40,370 nucleotides of DNA, from the NCBI RefSeq assembly GCF_019331775.1, contig NZ_JAHBBD010000023.1, positions 1-40,370 of the forward strand, given 5' to 3'. Made by a program: the position numbers and the translations under genes. Shown one piece after another: positions 1 through 8,729 of the stretch (the stretch's first letter is position 1; every line of letters starts with the position of its first letter). Origin of the DNA: Bifidobacterium phasiani. Its GTDB lineage: Bacteria; Actinomycetota; Actinomycetes; Actinomycetales; Bifidobacteriaceae. The notes under the pieces were generated by a model. It did no database searches. It worked only from the letters and a program-made list of their open reading frames with translations, and was not told the origin of the DNA.

Positions 1-50
1 GTCGCCGACGCCACGGCCACCTTGCCGTTCTGGCGGTCAAGCACCAACAT
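1..50 (-). CDS. Partial small protein, runs off the left edge
   Basis: The reading frame opens at the ATG complementary to 48-50 and reads MLVLDRQNGKVAVASA before leaving the window. Its ATG shares one base with the TGA stop of the upstream XRE gene (TGATG), so the two are probably translationally coupled. Too little is visible to name a family. Its place directly after a small regulator next to a tRNA suggests an early gene of an integrated element; that is inference. Confidence 0.4.
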   Translation of the reverse strand, partial: MLVLDRQNGKVAVASA

Positions 51-289
51 CACACCACCTCCAGTGGTTCACGGCCGAGCAGCACGTCCGTGGACACGCC
101 GAACAGGTCGGCCAGCTTGGCGATCTCATCCGCGCTGAAACGGATATCCCCCTTGAGCTTGTCGCTGAACGACGCGCTAGAGATTCCCAGGGCACGGGCT
201 GCATCTTTCTGCCATATGCCACGCAACACAAGCATGCACTTTATGCGTTCATAAAACAGATTTGTATTATACGAATCACTTTTCGTCAT
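50..289 (-). CDS. Small XRE-type helix-turn-helix regulator (phage or ICE like)
   Basis: This 79-residue protein is almost entirely one HTH domain. Residues about 12-70 hold the pattern of Cro/CI-like proteins: QKDAARALGISSASFSDKLKG for helices 2-3, then a second helical half ending ADLFGVSTDVLLG. It probably binds DNA as a dimer and controls its own divergent promoter. The ATG at 289 has no Shine-Dalgarno sequence, but a good -10 box ends 8 bases upstream, which fits a leaderless mRNA. It overlaps the next minus-strand frame by one base. It faces a second XRE gene across 90 bases, the usual layout of a lysogeny or transfer switch. The DNA-binding family call is firm; the element it serves is not known. 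Confidence 0.85.
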   Translation of the reverse strand: MTKSDSYNTNLFYERIKCMLVLRGIWQKDAARALGISSASFSDKLKGDIRFSADEIAKLADLFGVSTDVLLGREPLEVV

Positions 290-295
290 GACGAA
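282..295. repeat. Perfect 14-bp palindrome over the XRE start codon
   Basis: TTCGTCATGACGAA is a perfect palindrome centred on the ATG of the minus-strand XRE gene. It lies at the expected transcription start and could be an autoregulatory operator. This is inference from symmetry and position. Confidence 0.5.
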
Positions 296-297
296 TA

Positions 298-326
298 TCT
301 ATAGCACCTTGCAGCAACATATGCAA
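298..326 (-). promoter_or_regulatory. Promoter of the minus-strand XRE gene
   Basis: On the minus strand TTGCAT (321-326) and TATAGA (298-303) are 17 bp apart, close to the sigma-70 consensus. The -10 box ends 8 bases before the ATG, which predicts a leaderless transcript. Confidence 0.6.
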
Positions 327-336
327 ATCGGATTTG
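324..336. promoter_or_regulatory. Probable operator between the divergent XRE genes
   Basis: CAAATC-G-GATTTG is a perfect inverted repeat. It overlaps the -35 box of the leftward promoter and sits just upstream of the rightward -35 box, so one bound dimer could act on both promoters. Which XRE protein binds it cannot be told from sequence. Confidence 0.5.
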
Positions 337-343
337 TGTTTTA

Positions 344-372
344 TTGATTGCAAGTTTGGTATATGCTAATCT
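344..372 (+). promoter_or_regulatory. Promoter of the plus-strand XRE gene
   Basis: TTGATT (344-349) and TAATCT (367-372) are separated by 17 bp. The ATG at 380 falls where transcription would begin, again predicting a leaderless mRNA. The TTG at 344 lies inside this promoter and is unlikely to be the start codon. Confidence 0.5.
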
Positions 373-379
373 AATTTAC

Positions 380-700
380 ATGACAGCGACAATGGTGCAG
401 CCGAACACATCCGGCAAAAAGACAGGCAAAACACTACAGGACCGCGTGAGCTACAACATTCGCGTCCTGCTAGCGATCAAGCAGACCACGCAACAGGACA
501 TGGCCCACGCCATGGGCATCGCCACTTCAAGTCTTTCCCAGAAATTCAGCGGGAAAATTCGATGGAACTTAGACGATATAGAAAAAGCTTCGGATTTCTT
601 CCACATGGAACCCGAAGCTTTGGTGTCAAGCAACTTGTGGGGGCGCAGGGGCTTGAACCCTGGACCGGCGGATTATGAGTCCGATGCTCTAACCGACTGA
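380..700 (+). CDS. XRE-type regulator whose 3' end reads through antisense tRNA
   Basis: From the ATG at 380 the frame encodes 106 residues; a second ATG at 392 is also possible. An HTH domain covers most of the protein, with TQQDMAHAMGIATSSLSQKF as the core and a second helical half ending DFFHMEPEALV. It resembles the divergent 79-residue regulator in layout. The last 20 or so residues (LWGRRGLNPGPADYESD and on) are the antisense translation of the adjacent tRNA, so the natural C terminus is probably about residue 86 and the tail was supplied by the chromosome. This is what one expects when an element inserts at the 3' end of a tRNA gene. Function as a repressor or antirepressor is inferred from family and divergent arrangement. 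Confidence 0.7.
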   Translation: MTATMVQPNTSGKKTGKTLQDRVSYNIRVLLAIKQTTQQDMAHAMGIATSSLSQKFSGKIRWNLDDIEKASDFFHMEPEALVSSNLWGRRGLNPGPADYESDALTD

Positions 701-711
701 GCTACACCCCC
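638..711 (-). tRNA. tRNA with CAT anticodon (tRNA-Met, or lysidine-modified tRNA-Ile2)
   Basis: A full cloverleaf is visible on the minus strand: a 7-bp acceptor stem (GGGGGTG with CGCCCCC), D arm GCTC/GAGC, anticodon loop CTCATAA with anticodon CAT at 675-677, T arm CAGGG/CCCTG around TTCAAGC, and discriminator A. No 3' CCA is encoded. The anticodon stem has one T-C mismatch at its outer pair. CAT is shared by elongator Met and by the Ile2 tRNA modified by TilS; I favour Met but cannot separate them by eye. It is not an initiator tRNA, because its first pair is G-C. The 3' end abuts the XRE gene, marking a likely attachment site. Confidence 0.9.
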
Positions 712-1326
712 GCCGCCGTATAGGCAACGATGATTGTAGCATGAGGCGAGGAGACACGGGCGGTGTGGCGACAGGACGGTGTCATGGCGCCATGGCTGGG
801 TTCGCGTCGCGTGTGCGTTTCCGTCGGTCTCCACCGGTACCCGATGCCGGCGCATGCGGGCGGATGTCCGCGCATGTCGGTGCGAAGCTCTTGGAAGTAC
901 AGCGTTTTCCTAATTCACAGGATGGAGGAGGGCGATCCTGTGAACCGGCGTCACGGCCGAATCGAACATTCGCGCCCGGTATTCCGCCGATGTCGATGTG
1001 CGGAAATGTGCATTCCATATCGTTCCAGTTCACAGGATCATCCGCCTCCGAACCGTGAACCAGCCAAAACCAGCAGAGCCCCGAATCGACGGCGAACGGC
1101 ATCGAGTTGACCGGGAAAAACCGCTCATGCCCCTCCCCACAAGCCACTCCAAGATGAAAAAGCACGATGACTGCATGAACGCGTCTTCATGGTCGGGATC
1201 AGGCGCTCGGATACCAATACCGCCATGCACGCCAACGTCTCGGCGGTATATCGTGATTATCGTAATGGTGTCCGCAATTTATCCGCCGCCATCAATGGCT
1301 ATCTCGAGCCGTATTAGGGGGTTCTC
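712..1326. other. Gene-free spacer between tRNA and lipoprotein
   Basis: No open frame here has a credible start, ribosome site and protein character. The stretch holds the TTCACAGGAT repeats listed separately and a few smaller imperfect hairpins, among them GTTCACAGG with CCGTGAAC near 1028-1062. The promoter of the lipoprotein gene must lie in its right part, but no box stands out. Confidence 0.5.
914..944. repeat. Inverted repeat TTCACAGGAT / ATCCTGTGAA, third copy at 1029
   Basis: TTCACAGGAT (914-923) and its exact reverse complement (935-944) flank an 11-base spacer. A third direct copy lies at 1029-1038. The arrangement could be a hairpin or a cluster of binding half-sites; nothing nearby identifies the binder. 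Confidence 0.6.
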
Positions 1327-1914
1327 ATGCGCATCGGCAAAGGAATCGGCATCTGCGCCATGCTGCTCGCATCGCTCGTTCTCGGCGCCTGCGGTTCGGA
1401 CGCCGGCACCACCGAGCCCGGAACAGGAACGGAGACGTCGCGCGCCAAGCTGTACCAATCGACCGAGCAGATGGCGGACGACAGCGACCTCATCGTCGTC
1501 GGATCGGTCGGCGACACCAGAACCGTGCAGGACCTTGACGACACCACCGATTTCACGCTCGCCGACGTGAGGGTGCTGACGACGATCAAGGGCGACGCCG
1601 GAGGCGACACCGTCGCCGTGCGGCAGACCGGCTCCCCGGAGCAGAGCGACTCCGACCTTCTCATGTCGTCCGGCGACACCGTCATGCTCTTCCTGGTGCA
1701 TTCGGGATTGGACGGCGAACTCGCCGACCAGTACTACATCACCGGCGCCACGGCCGGCCTGTATGCCATGGACGCCGTTGACGTCGCGGCCGACACGACC
1801 CAGGAGGGCGACCCGCCGGCGGACGGCGCCCGTTTCCGGCGGGTCGACATGCAGTCCGGCGACAGTCTTCCGCAGACTTTGACGACGGAGGATGTCGAGG
1901 CAATGACCGACTGA
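1327..1914 (+). CDS. Small secreted lipoprotein, family not recognised
   Basis: The 195-residue product begins with a lipoprotein signal: two basic residues, a hydrophobic stretch and the lipobox LGAC with Cys22 as the lipidation site. A Thr/Gly/Glu-rich linker follows to about residue 40, then one soluble domain of about 150 residues with alternating hydrophobic strands (DLIVVGSVGDTRTV, VRVLTTIKG, DTVMLFLV). It is acidic and has no further membrane segment, so it should sit on the outer face of the membrane. The ATG at 1327 is preceded by AGGGGG six bases upstream. It stands alone, pointing toward the convergent pilus operon A. I recognise no catalytic motif or binding fold. Confidence 0.85.
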   Translation: MRIGKGIGICAMLLASLVLGACGSDAGTTEPGTGTETSRAKLYQSTEQMADDSDLIVVGSVGDTRTVQDLDDTTDFTLADVRVLTTIKGDAGGDTVAVRQTGSPEQSDSDLLMSSGDTVMLFLVHSGLDGELADQYYITGATAGLYAMDAVDVAADTTQEGDPPADGARFRRVDMQSGDSLPQTLTTEDVEAMTD

Positions 1915-2010
1915 GCGGCTGACTCTGTATCTTTTCTGCCCGTACCGACGGTTCCGCTGCACAAACCGTGGTCTGCCGCGCCATATGAGTGCGTCACGCG
2001 GAATCGCTCG

Positions 2011-2535
2011 TCACTGTTCGCCGTCCGGTTCCGACTCCTGCGTCTCCTGTTGCTTGCGGTCGTTCAGGTGGCTTTCGAGCCGGCGGATCTTGCGTTCGAG
2101 CTCGTCGATGCGCCGGGCCTGCTGGGCAATGATCAGGTCGAACGTCTGCTTGGTCTGCGCGTCCAGCTCACCGTGGTCCGGATCGCGGCGCCTGTCCCCG
2201 ACCGGCGGGGTGCCGTTGCCGGCCCACCGCTCGCCCTCGGGAATGTTCAGGTCCATGGCGTCGTCCTCAGGTGACTCGGCGCGGCGCTTCTGTTCTTCCT
2301 TGCCCCACCGGGCCACGCACCGCTCGATCCGCTTGTAGCCGATCAGCGACGAGTCAAGCCCCGCGCTACGGAAGATTTTCGCCGGCGACTCACCTTCACT
2401 GTAGCGGCGCATACAGTCGCGCTTGAACCGCTCGGTATAGCGGATGCGGTTCTGCGTGACGCTCTCGACCGCGGGCAGCGACTGCAGATAGCGGATCTCG
2501 CGGGCGCTGAACATCGTCTCGGATCTGTTGGCCAT
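2011..2535 (-). CDS. Pilus-linked HTH/coiled-coil protein, operon A
   Basis: This 174-residue protein has two parts. Residues about 30-77 form a homeodomain-like HTH (YTERFKRDCMRRYSEGESP, then IFRSAGLDSSLIGYKRIERC) of the kind seen in transposase OrfA-type and related DNA-binding proteins. Residues about 128-160 carry a charged coiled coil (QQARRIDELERKIRRLESHL). The first 77 residues match its paralogue at 9313-9840 at 66 positions; the middle differs. It is last in the order tip, backbone pilin, HTH, the place where bifidobacterial pilus clusters usually carry a class C sortase. GAGGG lies 6 bases before the ATG. A strong hairpin separates it from the pilin gene, so it may be expressed at a lower level. 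A role in controlling pilus genes is inference; no transposase catalytic domain is present. Confidence 0.75.
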   Translation of the reverse strand: MANRSETMFSAREIRYLQSLPAVESVTQNRIRYTERFKRDCMRRYSEGESPAKIFRSAGLDSSLIGYKRIERCVARWGKEEQKRRAESPEDDAMDLNIPEGERWAGNGTPPVGDRRRDPDHGELDAQTKQTFDLIIAQQARRIDELERKIRRLESHLNDRKQQETQESEPDGEQ

Positions 2536-2568
2536 CGGTTTCCCTCATTTCCGTGCCGGATACGGCAG

Positions 2569-2608
2569 AGGGTATGGGCCGGCGACGAGGCGCCGGGACC
2601 CATACCCT
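2569..2608 (-). terminator. Hairpin between backbone pilin A and the HTH gene
   Basis: AGGGTATGGG (2569-2578) pairs exactly with CCCATACCCT (2599-2608). Inside it CCGGCG pairs with CGCCGG around a 6-base loop. There is no T tract, so it may be a partial terminator or an mRNA-stabilising 3' end for the pilin message. Operon B has a hairpin of the same design in the same place. Confidence 0.6.
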
Positions 2609-2646
2609 GGTGTTTTCATTGCGAGCCGCGCGAACGGCTTGTGCCG

Positions 2647-4425
2647 TCAGGCGCGCATCATGCGGCGCACGTTGCGCGACTTCATGTACACGGTCACGCC
2701 CGCGCCCGCGATCAGCAGGCCGAGGACGATGAACGCGGTGATGCCGGCGGCGCCGGTGGACGGCAGCTCGGCCACGCCACGCACGTTCAGCACGGTCGCG
2801 ACGCCCTCACCCTGCGCAGGAGTCACAAGGTGGTTCGCGTCATTCGCATTCACAACGGCTACGCCGTTCGTGACGGTGACGGTGAACTTCGCGTAGTAGT
2901 TCGTCGCGTACTGCGCGTCCGGATTGCTGGTCTCCACAACCGTGTAGGTGCCGTCCTTCAGACCGCGAACCGTCAACATGCCGTCATCGGCGGTCAAGAT
3001 ATCCGCCGCACCGGCATCGTCGCGCACATAGGCGCCGCCGATGGCCGCACCATCCTCATCCTGTTCCTGCGAGAACGTCAGGGCAGTGTCATCGGAAAGA
3101 TCATTGTCTTCGAGAAGGTCGCCCTCGTACACGTTGAACACGACGTCCGCAAGTCCGGCGTCTTCCTTGTTGACCTTCTGGAACTGGAACTCGCCGTACT
3201 TCAATGTCACCGTGTCGCCATCGGACGTGGCGCCGCCGTTATGAGATACAGACGCGGTGTTCTGCGTCTGGCCGCCCTCGGCGTCGCTGGTCACCACGGC
3301 CGAGTACTGCAGCTGGATGTTCTTGCCGGCATAGTTCTGGCCGTCCAAGGTATCGATGACAACAGTGACCGTAGTATTAGTCGCATCGGAACCATCAGGT
3401 GCGTCCGTGGGGTCTCCGCCCATCACGAAAGTCGCCGTGGCACCATCAAGTCGGGTTTCATAAGTGTTGTCGTTGTTGGCATCCACATACACCGCGAAGG
3501 AATTCTCATCGAGGTCAAGGCCCTTGGACGCATGATCGAAGAACGTGAACTCATAGCTATCGTAGGCATTGGCATCGGAGGGAATGGTGTCGGTCACGGT
3601 GAAGTTCACCGTATCGCCGATGTTCACCGTACCAGTATCGGTGTCCTGTACCTCACCTTCCACGGTGACGCTATCGATCTGGCTGTCGTCCTCGTCGTAT
3701 GCATCCTTCTCCGGCTGCCCTGCGGGCTCGGTCACGGTCTTCGCGTTCACCACGCCCAAATCGTTGATATTCAGCTGGCCGTCGCCAGGATTGACCGTCA
3801 CGGTACCGCCTCCTTCAACGTAGGGGGTGATATTAGTCGCGACGATAGCAATCGGATGATACACCGTCTCGCCATTCACGGTCGTGGTGTCGGTGACGAT
3901 ATACCAGCCCTCGAGCAGCGTATCATCGGAATCGCCGCCAAGGACGACGTCCTGAGGATCCGTGCCGGTAACGGCGTACGAATCGGCAGGGGCCATGGCA
4001 GCGATCGACGTGTTGCTCAGGGCATCGGCGAACTGGCGCAGCTGCGCCGGCGACAATGTGGCAATCGCGGCGGCCGGATTCGACGCATACACGTCCCCAA
4101 GCACATAGGGAGTACCTTCATCGGTCCCGTCGCTTGTAACACCACTAAACGCAGCCGTCAGAACCGACGTCCAATTGTTGCCTTCCTCGGTGACGGTGTT
4201 CACGTCCACGTAGACACTGTTGTTCGTGTTAGACCGTTCAGGATCACTAAACGTGGCGAACCGGTACGCCGTATACGTGTGCCCCGGCTGTGCATTGTTG
4301 ATTGTGATCGTCGCCAGAGTATCCGACGAGGCGTTGGCGGTGACGGTCAGGGCGGCCATGCCCGTCACGGCCATCGCCGCGGCGGCCACTACGCCCAGGC
4401 ACCTCTTCAACATGCCCTTCATCAT
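2647..4425 (-). CDS. Backbone (major) pilin, sortase-linked, operon A
   Basis: The 592-residue precursor has a signal peptide ending near residue 32 (VTANAS), several Ig-like pilin domains, and a C-terminal sorting signal LPSTG near residue 553, followed by a hydrophobic segment and a basic tail. A middle region around residues 240-410 (VNIGDTVNFTVTDTIPS onward) looks like the isopeptide-forming D2-type fimbrial domain. A C-terminal CNA-B-like domain holds the E-box YTVVETSNPDAQY near residue 495. In this family, monomers are joined by a class C sortase into a covalent fibre that the housekeeping sortase fixes to the wall. AAGGAG lies 9 bases before the first of two adjacent ATGs. It follows the tip gene after 210 bases that hold a conserved hairpin. 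No pilin sortase is encoded nearby. Confidence 0.9.
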   Translation of the reverse strand: MMKGMLKRCLGVVAAAAMAVTGMAALTVTANASSDTLATITINNAQPGHTYTAYRFATFSDPERSNTNNSVYVDVNTVTEEGNNWTSVLTAAFSGVTSDGTDEGTPYVLGDVYASNPAAAIATLSPAQLRQFADALSNTSIAAMAPADSYAVTGTDPQDVVLGGDSDDTLLEGWYIVTDTTTVNGETVYHPIAIVATNITPYVEGGGTVTVNPGDGQLNINDLGVVNAKTVTEPAGQPEKDAYDEDDSQIDSVTVEGEVQDTDTGTVNIGDTVNFTVTDTIPSDANAYDSYEFTFFDHASKGLDLDENSFAVYVDANNDNTYETRLDGATATFVMGGDPTDAPDGSDATNTTVTVVIDTLDGQNYAGKNIQLQYSAVVTSDAEGGQTQNTASVSHNGGATSDGDTVTLKYGEFQFQKVNKEDAGLADVVFNVYEGDLLEDNDLSDDTALTFSQEQDEDGAAIGGAYVRDDAGAADILTADDGMLTVRGLKDGTYTVVETSNPDAQYATNYYAKFTVTVTNGVAVVNANDANHLVTPAQGEGVATVLNVRGVAELPSTGAAGITAFIVLGLLIAGAGVTVYMKSRNVRRMMRA

Positions 4426-4497
4426 GGTTCTTTTCTCCTTAACTCCCCCATCCCCTCACGGGAACGGGATGACTGTTTTGGAAATCGATGGTTTGCT

Positions 4498-4540
4498 TTC
4501 GTCCTTCCTGACTTCACCCCAACCCATCCGGAAGGACGAA
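4498..4540 (-). promoter_or_regulatory. Conserved intercistronic hairpin, operon A
   Basis: An 11-bp stem (4498-4508 with 4530-4540; core GTCCTTCC/GGAAGGAC) encloses a 21-base loop. The loop part that reads GGATGGGTTGGGG on the coding strand, and about 25 bases 5' of the stem (TTTCCCGCCTGTCTTC), recur in operon B. The stem differs from the B stem at two positions where both partners have changed, so pairing is kept. It lies between tip and backbone genes, where an RNA processing or attenuation site could set their ratio. Confidence 0.65.
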
Positions 4541-4635
4541 GACAGGCGGGAAACCTCTGGTGGATAGGGACAGGAGTCCGGTCAAGGGACCGGCCTCGGG
4601 ACCGGACGGCATCATGGCCGCCCGGCCGAGAACGA

Positions 4636-7600
4636 TCAGACCCGACGCCGCCGGGCCAGCAGCCACGCCGCACCGGCCAGCAGCAGCACACCGCCACCGG
4701 CGAGCACGATGTTCCTTGCGGTCGTGTCGCCACCGGTCAGCGGGAGCGCGGACACCGGCGTGATGGTCACCTGAATGACCGGGTGCGGGTACGTCTTGTC
4801 CTTGACCGCCTCATTCGTGGTGTAGTGGAGCGTGGCTTGCGTGTTTGCATGGAAGCCGGGCTTGTTCGACGAGGTCGCATTGCCCTCCGCATCGGTATCT
4901 TGGTCGCCCAGAATCTGTTTGCCGCCCGCATCGAGATAGCCGTTATTCTGCGCGTAGTCGACGTACGCCTGGTCGGTTGGCTCGATGGTGAACGTGATCG
5001 TGTACGTCCACCCATCAGTCAGGCGATACTCATCCGGAAACTCGAGTGTCACCACCGAATGCGCATTGTCACCGTCACCGTAGGTCCCTGCCGGGTAATA
5101 CGTGTACGTCAGCGTCTGAGTTCCCGCTTCGCCGGAGGCAGTCGTCTTATCGGCGAACGTGAATTGCCCCGACATTACGCCATTGGTTGCGCCTTCTACC
5201 TGCGTCAACGCATCGGGTCCACTGACATTAATGGAACTGTCCTCCGCGTCGGTAATGGTGATGACGGGAACCGCGCTCGGGGCCGTAAGCTGCGCGTACT
5301 CGCTCAGCTCATCGACAATCATGACGTCGTGCAGGTCCTCGCCCGCAATATCACTGGCAATTCCAGCGAAATAGGTGAGCATATTACTGGCATCACCATT
5401 CGCCAGGTAATCTTTCTGCGGGACTCCGCTAGCACCGTTAGTGACTTGCTGCAGCGTATTTTCGCTGGCCTCCCCACCAACGCCAACCACATAGAACCGG
5501 TCACACGTAAGATTTCCAGCGGCGTCTATGGCGGCATTCAATGGATCTCCATCATTGGGCCTGTTGGGCTCGCCATCGGTGATGAACACGACCACCGTCT
5601 CGGCCTCGTGTCCTTGACCATCGTCAGCACGGGCAGTTCGCACGAGACTCTGAGCCGATTGAAGCGCATCCCGATAATTTGTTCCGCTGTTGAAGTTTTG
5701 CCATTCGGACTCAGGCAAAGTCATGTGACCGTCTGACGGCAATTCTGCCCAGCTACTCGTATTGGTGGTTCCACTGAATTCGACCAAGGAAACCTGCGCA
5801 TCAATGTTGGGAATCTGCGCGAGTATTTCGTTCAGACCATCGATCGCGTTCTTCGCCAAGTCGAATCGCTCGAACGAATATTCATACAATGTGCCTGGAT
5901 CGCATTGCTTGATATTTTCCTCGTAGGCGCAAGGATTATCGCCCTGCGGATTCGGATCTTCATCCGCATCGCCTTGATCCTTATCGGGATATTCGCCCTC
6001 CATGGTCCACATCATGCTGTACGACTCGTCGAGCACGTACAGCACGTTCACGGGCTTTGTATCCTTGCCGGTCGTACCGGTCACGTCCAGGCTCAGATCG
6101 TAGGTCCCGTCCTCGTTGGCGTCGACGTATTTGCGAATCGACGGGTCCGCCTCGGGCAGCTCCACGGTAGGCGAATAGACATAGCTGTTGGTCACGGCTA
6201 CAGTGCGTTCCATATTGTTGTTGTCTGCCGGCTCCACTACGTTGCCGTCTTCGCCGTCAACCGTGTACGAGACGCTGAGGTTATAGCCGTCAAGCGCCGC
6301 CTTCGATTCATCTTCGGTCACCGTGTACGATGCCGTGCCCGGCAGCCCGTAGATTACAACCGTGCCGTCCGCGCCGTTCTTGGAGCTTGCGGTCACACGA
6401 ACCTCTGCCCTGTAGATTCCACCAGCAACTTGCTGGAACGCAACATCACCATCCGACGTTCTGTAAGATTGCCCAGTAACAATCCCGTCGTGCGTTTCGA
6501 TCGTGAACGTGTATGCCTTGCCCGGGTCGGCGACCGTCGTGCCCGCGATCTCCTTGGTGATTGTGATGGTCTCGACTGGGTTCTTGGTCAGTTTGATGTA
6601 AACTGTTGTGTCCTCGGTCAGAGGCTTGCCAAAATCATTCCACAGGGTGGTGAAATCGGCATCGGCGTAGTACCCGTCGATATACCAGTCGTCGGGAATC
6701 TCGATGCCTTCGGGATATTGAATCTCCGAGCCGGTGATGTACGTACGAGTATCGGCTGTGTTCCCATCTTGCGCAGGACCCGAAGTGATTTTATTGTTGC
6801 CGTAAACAAAATCAATCTTGTTGGTCGTGAAGAACAGATCGAGATGGTACTGGACGGACTGATCCTCGAAACCATAATGCGCGTTACCCACTTGCGACGG
6901 GTCAAGGTGCCACCGGAACAGAGCCGTACTTTGGGAACCCCAAGTTTTGCCGGTATCCCCTCGCGCTTGGGCAAGGTAATCACCAACATGGTTGTTTTGA
7001 TTTACTGAATAATCTTTCTTGCCGTCGTCCCACGCCCCGGAATAGTTCCAGTTCGTTTGGTCGACAAGAGTCGTGGTGTCCATGTTGCTCAAAGCAGCAA
7101 CTAGTTGATTCCAATCCTGCGTACTGTTAATTAGAGGCTGGCCCGGGGTGTTGACTCCGGCCTTACCGTCGAAATAACTTGGATCCAGCATGATCTCGCC
7201 GGCAGGGAAGTAACCGTTCGCATCTCTTGTTTCAGGCTCGATGCCGAGCAAATTGAGGCATTCATCGGACAGACCGATAGCGGCTACGTATACGTAGACC
7301 TTGACCGGCCCCTCCGGGTCTGTGGAATTGGAAGTGTAAACAAGATAAATAGAACGAACACCGGTAGTAGCCCATGAGATTTCGGTATTATTATTCCCGG
7401 GCCGAGAGTCACCGTCCGAGTACCTCCAGCTGTTACCGCTGTACCGCACCCATCTGGCAGCAGTACCGTTATACTTGTTCAAATGGGCACCCTGATAGGT
7501 ATAGCCGGAAATATCCGTACCATAGAAATCCAGGTTGACCCAACTTTTGTCGTTCACATATACGATTTCGCTCTGGCTTCCCTGAATCGCATCGCCCTTC

Positions 7601-8291
7601 TCATCGACGTAGTAAACCGTCACACTATTCCGACTGGTGGTATGGGATCCCCACGTAATCGTGAAGTGCGAGAACGAGTCGACGGTGAACTCCGCGGTCA
7701 CCACGCTCTGTGCGTCATCCGCCTGCGCATCCTCGGACAGCGCGGCCGCGCCATCGTCCACCGCGACGGTGCCCTCGGACTCGTCCGCCGCATCGGCGAC
7801 GGTGTCGGCGGCGACGATGTTGCCGTCCCCGTCCTCGGACAGGTGGCGCACCTGAATCGTGGAGGCGTCCACATCGTCGCCCAGCATGGTCTGCGGCGTC
7901 TCGATCCTCACGTCGACCGGCTCGGAGGGTTCGACCTCGTCGCCGTTCCCGTCGCTGAAGTGGATGTCGAGCGCGATCACGCCGTCGGCGGCGGCATCGG
8001 CCCGGTCAAGGGCCTCCACGATCGCGTCGTCCACCTGCACGATCGACGCCTCGAGCGTCACGCCATCGGGCAGCGCGCCCGTCGGCGCGTCCACGCTCAC
8101 ATCGACCAGGCTCCCGTCATCGGCGGTCGCAGCAGCGGTATAGGTCCGGCTTTCGCCGCCGTCAGCGGGAGTGATGTCCTGCGCGACCGCGGTGCCCGCG
8201 ATCGCCGAGGTGCCGAGCATCGCCAGCGCCGCGACCACGGCGGTCAGCCTGGAACGGATACCCCCCCCCCGAGGTTGTTGCTGTGCATCAT
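4636..8291 (-). CDS. Pilus tip adhesin with VWA domain, phase-variable, OFF as sequenced
   Basis: This encodes a pilin-like adhesin of about 1,218 residues when in frame. After the signal peptide come a ZU5-like acidic region ending SFSHFTITWG, a middle region with an FctA-like pilin domain near residue 570, a VWA domain from about residue 740 to 980 with the MIDAS residues DESYS near 753, SGTNY and ITDGEP, and the sorting signal LPLTG with a membrane segment and RRRR tail. GGAAGGG lies 6 bases before ATGATG at 8291, exactly as in operon B. From that ATG, ten G (8261-8270) shift the frame, giving MMHSNNLGGGVSVPG and a stop at 8244-8246. A tract of 8 or 11 would restore it. A GTG at 8331 reads through in frame but lacks a ribosome site. 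The sequenced copy is therefore probably OFF; a homopolymer error is the alternative. Confidence 0.85.
8261..8270. repeat. Ten-base C run (G run on coding strand), phase switch of tip A
   Basis: Ten consecutive C follow ATA at 8258-8260. On the coding strand they form the glycine codons just after the seventh codon from the ATG at 8291. Replication slippage at such tracts is an established ON/OFF switch for bifidobacterial pili. Here 8, 11 or 14 bases are needed for the ON state, so 10 is OFF. Confidence 0.85.
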
Positions 8292-8361
8292 GTACGTCCC
8301 TTCCGTCCTCCTGTCCACCGGAGCACGTCACGACCGCCCCGGCGAAACGATTCTTTTGGGA

Positions 8362-8395
8362 ACGAAGTTACCCCCTGACATCCCCCTATCCCCCC
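8362..8395 (-). promoter_or_regulatory. G-run element upstream of pilus operon A
   Basis: Three runs of five or six G on the coding strand lie about 80-105 bases before the tip start codon. The motif GGGGGTAACTTCGT (8362-8375) has a near-copy, GGGGGTAGCTTCGT, at the same place before operon B. The spacing of about ten bases would suit tandem protein sites or a G-quadruplex. The rest of the leader to 8640 holds no gene; a further run, TGTTAGGGGG, lies near 8627-8636. Confidence 0.5.
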
Positions 8396-8729
8396 GTTTC
8401 ATACCACTTCCACACCCCCGCGAAAATTTGGCTTTCGCGTTGCGGGAGTAAGGGTCGGCGACTACGACACACCACCAACTTTCCCCGACCTTCCCTGACC
8501 TCGATGTCACCCACCATGTCGGAGCGAGTCATGCATAACCGCCACCCGCGCACAGACGCACGCCCGCCCATCCCCGCAGTCGCCCGCCGCGCCGCATCCA
8601 CCGGCAAACCAAGCCTTACCTTAACGTCCCCCTAACAGTGTCCCGACACCCACCACACACAAAAGCGGCACGATCGGAGACAGCCTCGCAGGAAGCCAGG
8701 CAACACCACCACAGTTCAAAGGAGACACC

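Noticed and set aside
782..1165. Minus-strand 127-codon frame in the spacer before the lipoprotein
   Set aside because: It starts with GTG without a ribosome site, crosses the TTCACAGGAT repeats, and has no domain.
2011..2535. HTH protein as an insertion sequence OrfA
   Set aside because: No OrfB, no terminal inverted repeats and no target duplication are seen, and the same gene closes the second pilus operon.
2641..5736. Plus-strand open frame of 1,031 codons antisense to pilin A and tip A
   Set aside because: The minus strand holds full pilin genes with signal peptides, sorting signals and ribosome sites; the antisense frame is rich in Arg, Val, Ile and His as expected from mirrored codon bias and has no ribosome site or domain.
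8292..8331. GTG at 8331 as the true start of tip A, which would make the gene in frame
   Set aside because: No ribosome site precedes it, and the ATG at 8291 has the same GGAAGGG and spacing as operon B. Kept as an alternative only.
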